NCBI GenBank assembly: GCA_964512765.1
Contig: CAZEKF010000011.1
Span: forward strand, 1-59,855
DNA: 59,855 nt
Direction: 5' to 3'
From: GW2011-AR15 sp964512765
GTDB lineage: Archaea > Nanobdellota > Nanobdellia > Woesearchaeales > GW2011-AR15
Positions 56,591-59,855 of the stretch are shown here, piece by piece. Numbering within the stretch: position 1 is the first letter of the stretch; each line of letters starts with the position of its first letter. Under the pieces are notes generated by a model that was not told the DNA's origin, made no database searches, and saw only the letters and a list, made by a program, of their open reading frames with translations. Both the position numbers and the translations under genes were made by a program.

Positions 56591-57163
56591 ATGCGAGAAG
56601 CAGAGATAGCCACAAGACACAGGAAGTACAAAGAAAAAAAACCTTTGTCTAAGGAACAGATTATTATTTTATATGGAGCTATATTATTCTTGTTTATTTT
56701 TGCTATTATTACAAAATTCAAATTTTTATTATTTTTATTCGTGACTGCGGTCTCTGCTATTATTAACTATCAAACAAATTTACCTACTATAAGGTTTAAC
56801 CCAGACCCAGAAGTGTTTTTTAGTCTATTAATAACAAAAATAATTGGGTTTAAATATGCTTTAGTAATGTTATTTGTTCCAACATTATTCGTGGACACGT
56901 ACACTGCAAGAATTGACAAAGATTCTTTTATTTCACTAATGTTATGCGTACTAATCAATTATGTGTTGTCAAAATTCCCACAGTTCGGGTTTGTATGGTT
57001 TGCTATTGTCTTGGTAACAATCAAGTTTGTTGTAGGTTTAATTTTAAACGCGATGCTAGACATATCACCGCAAGAAATAATTTTTGAACACGTGCTAGGC
57101 TTTTTTACAAATGTAATCGTATTACTTTCTTTTGGCAGTTTTTTCTTAACCTTGTTTACATAG
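56591..57163 (+). CDS. Membrane protein of the five-copy paralogous family (copy 5)
   Basis: This 190-residue protein has a basic N-terminus (MREAEIATRHRKYKEKKPLS) and five to six helices. RFNPDPEVFFSLLITKIIG matches the shared motif region closely (compare DPLVFFSILLMKFWG of copy 1), followed by a helix ending VDTYTARID. There is no accessory domain. It sits between the GGDEF gene and the MnmC-like gene with AT-rich gaps. The function is unknown. Confidence 0.7.
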   Translation: MREAEIATRHRKYKEKKPLSKEQIIILYGAILFLFIFAIITKFKFLLFLFVTAVSAIINYQTNLPTIRFNPDPEVFFSLLITKIIGFKYALVMLFVPTLFVDTYTARIDKDSFISLMLCVLINYVLSKFPQFGFVWFAIVLVTIKFVVGLILNAMLDISPQEIIFEHVLGFFTNVIVLLSFGSFFLTLFT

Positions 57164-57197
57164 ACTAATATATTACAAAAGAATTTCTTTTTTTTGA

Positions 57198-57860
57198 ATG
57201 AAACAAATCATTACAAAAGATAACTCAGTAACTTTACATAATAGAGAGTATGATGAAACATATCATTCTGTAACAGGTGCTATGGAAGAAACTTTTGAGA
57301 AATTTATTAAACCGTGTAAAATAAAAGAACTAGCTGAAAAAGGTAAATTAAGAATACTAGACATTTGTTTTGGTCTTGGTTATAATGCAATCGCAGCAAT
57401 TGATACAGCACTGGAATCTAACCCTAACTGTGAAATTGAAATAGTATCTTTGGAGCAAGACTTGAAACTAGATGAACTAAAAAAATTAAACCCAAAGTTA
57501 AAACATTATTCAATAATCAAAAAATTAGAACTGGATCCAATTAACAACCAATATATCTACGAAGATAAAAACATTCATCTTATTATTAAATTAGGAGATG
57601 CTGTTGAAACAATAAGAAAAGTAACAGGTAAATTTGACGCTGTTTTTCTAGACCCGTTCTCACCTAAAAAAAACTCTGAGTTATGGACCTATAGTTTTTT
57701 CAGTGAGATTGCTAATCGAATGAAAAAACAAGGTATTTTAGCTACATATTCATGTGCTAGAATGGTTAGAGATAATTTGGTTAAAGCAGGTTTTACAGTC
57801 AAAGATGGTCCTAAAGTAGGTAGAAGAGGACCTAGTACAATTGCTACTCTATCCAGTTAA
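57198..57860 (+). CDS. MnmC-like tRNA 5-aminomethyl-uridine methyltransferase domain
   Basis: This 220-residue protein corresponds to the N-terminal methyltransferase half of MnmC. It has LRILDICFGLGYNAIAAID (SAM motif), then IEIVSLEQDLKLDEL, then KFDAVFLDPFSPKKNSELW (catalytic motif). It ends TYSCARMVRDNLVKAGFTV. The oxidoreductase half is absent, as in MnmD-like stand-alone enzymes. It would finish the wobble uridine modification of tRNA. Its 3' end overlaps the nitroreductase gene by 17 bases. Confidence 0.83.
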   Translation: MKQIITKDNSVTLHNREYDETYHSVTGAMEETFEKFIKPCKIKELAEKGKLRILDICFGLGYNAIAAIDTALESNPNCEIEIVSLEQDLKLDELKKLNPKLKHYSIIKKLELDPINNQYIYEDKNIHLIIKLGDAVETIRKVTGKFDAVFLDPFSPKKNSELWTYSFFSEIANRMKKQGILATYSCARMVRDNLVKAGFTVKDGPKVGRRGPSTIATLSS

Positions 57861-58392
57861 TAACATAACCTTGTTCTCTGGGTTTAAGTTCAGGATCTTC
57901 GTCAGGATATCCAAATGCAATTGTTAAGTATAACTCATGATCTTGTGGAATACTGAGTTTGTCCAACATTCGTTGTTTTGATCTTAACAACCGTGACATT
58001 CCGATTGCACAGCTTCCTAATCCTAATGATTTAGCAGCAAGCATCATGTTTTGAGATGCAGCTGCACAGTCAAAACTTGCCCATGTGCTCACTTTTGGTT
58101 TTAGTACTATCATTAGTAACGGAGCTTCGTAAAACAACGGATCTTTTTTAGTTTTCATCCTTTCTTTTAAATGCGGATACTCTATGATAGCTTCTTCTAA
58201 TATTGCATTGGATAGTTCTTGAATAAACTCTTTATTATTTATTACAATGAACTTCCAAGGTTGTTTATTCATACCAGAAGGTGCATGGATCCCGCAGTCT
58301 ATTAACTCGTCAATTATTTCCTTAGAAACTTCTTTGTCTTTGTATTTTCTGATTGATCTTCGTGTTTTGATTGTTTTGATTGTTTGGTTCAT
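57844..58392 (-). CDS. Nitroreductase-family protein
   Basis: This 182-residue FMN-dependent oxidoreductase of the nitroreductase fold starts with IKTRRSIRKYKDKEVSKEII (FMN phosphate Arg residues). It contains CGIHAPSGMNKQPWKFIVI, the F-D-C-A-A-A-S-Q-N-M-M helix and LGLGSCAIG. The reduced substrate is unknown. Its 3' end overlaps the MnmC-like gene by 17 bases, and its start lies 58 bases from the tRNA gene on the other strand. Confidence 0.9.
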   Translation of the reverse strand: MNQTIKTIKTRRSIRKYKDKEVSKEIIDELIDCGIHAPSGMNKQPWKFIVINNKEFIQELSNAILEEAIIEYPHLKERMKTKKDPLFYEAPLLMIVLKPKVSTWASFDCAAASQNMMLAAKSLGLGSCAIGMSRLLRSKQRMLDKLSIPQDHELYLTIAFGYPDEDPELKPREQGYVINWIE

Positions 58393-58450
58393 ATTAATAG
58401 TAATAGCAATAAAAGTTTATAAATTTAAAGAAAAATCTTATTCAATAAAT

Positions 58451-58617
58451 GCCCCTGTGGTGTAACGGATACGCGTTAAGAACAAGCGCGCCTGAAAGCA
58501 CGTAAGATTGCGGCCAACCGTAAGCGTCAGTTGGCGCCGAATCGGGTACTATCGAACAAGTTCGACAGTACGCAAGGCAAAAATCTTAAAATCGGAGTTC
58601 AATTCTCCGCAGGGGCA
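58451..58617 (+). tRNA. tRNA gene with two introns, probably tRNA-Arg (anticodon GCG)
   Basis: Acceptor GCCCCTG pairs perfectly with CAGGGGC, and the T arm is CGGAG-TTCAATT-CTCCG. Joining 58451-58471, 58498-58513 and 58583-58617 gives a normal 72-base tRNA. Its D stem is GTGT/GCAC around AACGGATA, the anticodon stem TAAGA/TCTTA, the loop T-T-G-C-G-G-A and the discriminator A. The D loop with A20 suits arginine. Intron 1 (about 26 bases, 58472-58497) is in the D arm. Intron 2 (about 69 bases, 58514-58582) is at the canonical place and forms two hairpins. Splice junctions and anticodon are inferred; a clean bulge-helix-bulge was not found, so the anticodon could differ (for example GCA). Confidence 0.72.
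58593..58617. repeat. Attachment-site-like direct repeat, left copy (tRNA 3' end)
   Basis: These 25 bases of the T arm and acceptor (starting CGGAGTTCAATTCTCCG) are repeated exactly at 59605-59629. A tRNA 3' end repeated on the far side of foreign DNA is the usual trace of site-specific integration. Confidence 0.85.
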
Positions 58618-58620
58618 TTA

Positions 58621-58660
58621 GGTGTCTACAAAAACCTAAAAATTTATAAATGTAGACACC
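58621..58660. promoter_or_regulatory. Palindrome around the Fic gene TATA box
   Basis: GGTGTCTACA (58621-58630) is mirrored by TGTAGACACC (58651-58660), 10 bp perfect arms. TTTATAAA (58643-58650) between them is the TATA box, 24-31 bases from ATG 58674. A similar pair, GGTGTCTACA at 59567-59576 with TGTAGACC at 59589-59596, follows the gene. It may be an autorepression operator or an element end. Confidence 0.7.
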
Positions 58661-58673
58661 TTTATAATATTCT

Positions 58674-59567
58674 ATGTTTATTGAAAAAAGAAAACAAGGT
58701 AAAAAACTAAAATATTACTTAGTGTATAATTATCGTATTGGTAAAAAAGTTAAAAGAATTTCGAGATATCTAGGTTCAAATTTAGATGAAACTACACTTA
58801 AAAAGCTAAGAAAAAGAGCAGAAAAACATATTGTTGAGCAAATCAAAGAACAGAATATTCTTGAATATGAATTGAGTGATGATGAACTTGAGTATTACAA
58901 ATCTTTTGAAGATAAGTTTAAGATTGAACATCTTCAAGTTGATTGGGAAAAATTCACAAAAGATTTTTCGTATAATACAAATGCAATAGAAGGTTCTACG
59001 GTTGTATACTCTGAAGTTGAGAAACTTATTGATAGGACAGAGCAACCTCATAATCCAGAAGAACAAGAAGCAATTAATGTGGTTGAAGCAATTGAGTATA
59101 TAAAAAAATCAAAAGAAAAACTTTCTGTAGATTTGATAAAAAAATTGCATCAAATATGTTTTAAATCAACAAAAGATTTTGCAGGAAAATTCAGAGAAGT
59201 TGAAGTAGTTGTAAAAGACAAATTTGGTAATGTGATTCATCAAGGTGCACCACATAAAGATATAATAGATTTATTGAATGAACTTATTAATTGGTACATT
59301 ATTCATAAGACTAAGTATCCTTCTTTGTTATTAGCGTCAGTTGTTCACAACCAGTTTGAAAAAATTCATCCATTTCAGGATGGAAATGGTCGGGTTGGGA
59401 GATTACTTTTGAATTATGTATTAATGAAACATGATTATCCACCTGTTAATATTTTAATGACAGATAGATCTAAGTACTATATGATTTTACAAGAATATAA
59501 TGCATCAGGTGATGTTAGATCAACAATTAAATTTTTAATATCACAATATAAGAAATATTATAAATAG
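58674..59567 (+). CDS. Fic-domain AMP-transferase-like protein
   Basis: This 297-residue protein has an N-terminal basic domain (KKLKYYLVYNYRIGKKVKR). An inhibitory helix motif follows (NTNAIEGST, matching [ST]-x-x-x-E-[GN], class II). The Fic core is complete, with IHPFQDGNGRVGRLLLNYV (H-P-F-x-x-G-N-G-R). Catalytic His and the nucleotide-binding residues are all present, so it is probably active. Most such proteins add AMP to a Tyr, Ser or Thr of a target protein. It could serve in defence, toxin action or regulation. It is carried alone between tRNA repeats. Confidence 0.9.
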   Translation: MFIEKRKQGKKLKYYLVYNYRIGKKVKRISRYLGSNLDETTLKKLRKRAEKHIVEQIKEQNILEYELSDDELEYYKSFEDKFKIEHLQVDWEKFTKDFSYNTNAIEGSTVVYSEVEKLIDRTEQPHNPEEQEAINVVEAIEYIKKSKEKLSVDLIKKLHQICFKSTKDFAGKFREVEVVVKDKFGNVIHQGAPHKDIIDLLNELINWYIIHKTKYPSLLLASVVHNQFEKIHPFQDGNGRVGRLLLNYVLMKHDYPPVNILMTDRSKYYMILQEYNASGDVRSTIKFLISQYKKYYK

Positions 59568-59604
59568 GTGTCTACAAATTAATTGTGTTGTAGACCCCTA
59601 AAAC

Positions 59605-59629
59605 CGGAGTTCAATTCTCCGCAGGGGCA
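59605..59629. repeat. Attachment-site-like direct repeat, right copy
   Basis: This is the exact second copy of the 25-base tRNA 3' end at 58593-58617. The base before it differs (C versus T), and the following sequence is ordinary AT-rich DNA (GACTTCATATATAA). The flank 59630-59724 has no gene; a TATA box lies at 59700-59708. Confidence 0.85.
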
Positions 59630-59730
59630 GACTTCATATATAAAACCATAAATTCCAGTTTCACTAATATTCAAAAAACTAAGTACAATAATCCCTTAAG
59701 TTTATATATAATCGTTTAATTCCGATGTTA

Positions 59731-59847
59731 ATGAGTGAAATCCAACTACCTGAAAAAAGCGGTAAGCATAAAGTAGTACAATTATATGTTGGTGATTCTC
59801 TTTATAAAAATTTAGGCAGAATACCCACTACTTTAGTTGTGGGATGA
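59731..59847 (+). CDS. Short open frame, 38 residues, possibly a truncated gene start
   Basis: The frame starts at ATG 59731 (MSEIQLPEKSGKHKVVQLYV) with a TATA box about 25-30 bases before it. It ends at TGA 59845-59847 after LGRIPTTLVVG. The last residues are encoded by the hairpin at 59824-59843. If that is the end of an insertion sequence, the original gene was cut after about residue 30. No family is recognised from so short a piece. Confidence 0.4.
   Translation: MSEIQLPEKSGKHKVVQLYVGDSLYKNLGRIPTTLVVG
59824..59843. mobile_element. IS200/IS605-type terminal hairpin, possible element end
   Basis: CCCACTACTTTAGTTGTGGG folds with five outer pairs, one T-T mismatch, two inner pairs and a TTTA loop. 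This is close to the CCCAC-GACTTTAGTC-GTGGG hairpin common at ends of IS200/IS605-type elements. The window ends 12 bases later, so any transposase or TnpB is outside. Confidence 0.4.
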
Positions 59848-59855
59848 ATGCCGTG

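Larger units (their letters stand above)
58618..59629 (+). mobile_element. Fic-bearing insertion bounded by tRNA 3' end repeats
   Basis: About 1.0 kb between direct repeats holds one gene (Fic) and the two GGTGTCTACA-type inverted repeats that flank it. There is no integrase inside, so it would have moved with help from outside, or is a remnant. The other copy of the repeat is at 59605-59629. Confidence 0.7.

Noticed and set aside
58476..58588. Single-intron reading of the tRNA using TTAAG with CTTAA as the anticodon stem
   Set aside because: It leaves no T33 and no sensible anticodon loop and a three-base variable region. The two-intron model repairs all of these.
1..59855. Alternative genetic code
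   Set aside because: All three stop codons end well-recognised genes and no conserved gene has an internal stop besides the frameshift at 9311 and the duplication at 56386.

Overview
The window looks like a chromosomal segment of a small-genome, AT-rich archaeon of the DPANN type, most like Woesearchaeota or Pacearchaeota. The information-processing genes are archaeal: transcription factor B, aRF1, aIF5A, ribosomal protein L40e, Taw1, Pth2, Trm-G10 and a METTL5-like methylase. Promoters are archaeal TATA boxes, often about 25-30 bases before the start codon, so many messages are probably leaderless. Some metabolism is of bacterial type (class I GAPDH next to PEP synthase). This mix is common in DPANN archaea. 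The lineage is inferred from gene content only.

Layout. 1-9.8 kb: an edge-truncated pilin-like secreted protein, AmrS, an MFS transporter, an HD hydrolase, thioredoxin, a membrane protein with a helical N-terminal domain, a P-loop/NDT-like fusion, TFB, a secreted M64-like metallopeptidase and a frameshifted pilin-like gene. 9.8-19.6 kb: aRF1 with an intein in its GGQ motif, a BASS transporter, a SprT-like protein, aIF5A and L40e with a hairpin over the L40e start, a site-2 protease, TrmJ, a small HTH/membrane operon and Trm-G10. 19.6-26.7 kb: giant cadherin-like surface proteins, a ribbon-helix-helix regulator preceded by a 9-bp iteron array, and membrane proteins. 26.8-35.5 kb: Taw1, a phosphoesterase, a PIG-L deacetylase preceded by a cysteine-codon leader peptide, CysRS, and a stand-alone PEP-synthase-like ATP-grasp protein. 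35.5-50.3 kb: a structured RNA element, a long coiled-coil protein, a METTL5-like enzyme, PEP synthase, GAPDH, a DASS transporter, a large pilin-like secreted protein and glutamate dehydrogenase. 50.3-59.9 kb: an accessory region with a sulfotransferase, a DtxR-FTR1 iron module with palindromic operators, a toxin-antitoxin pair behind a second structured RNA element, a GAF-GGDEF protein whose N-terminus is broken by a 34-bp duplication, an MnmC-like enzyme, a nitroreductase, and a twice-interrupted tRNA gene whose 3' end is duplicated around a single Fic gene.

The strongest candidate for something undescribed is a family of small palindromic repeats. Two 69-bp copies (4284-4352 and 44782-44850) sit in frame inside unrelated proteins, share their first 41 bases, and have matched substitutions on both arms of the second hairpin. 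A related two-hairpin module sits inside a structured intergenic element at 54101-54264. The core of that element recurs at 35553-35675 on the other strand. The arrangement resembles Rickettsia palindromic elements, which insert in both proteins and RNAs, but in an archaeon. Other strong leads are the Met-Asn-Leu-Gly-Cys-Cys-Cys leader before the deacetylase, the start-sequestering hairpin of L40e, and five dispersed paralogs of one unassigned membrane protein family.

There are no rRNA genes and no CRISPR array. Gene boundaries come from reading frames, start codons and ribosome-binding sites. Family names are by motif recognition; no database was searched.
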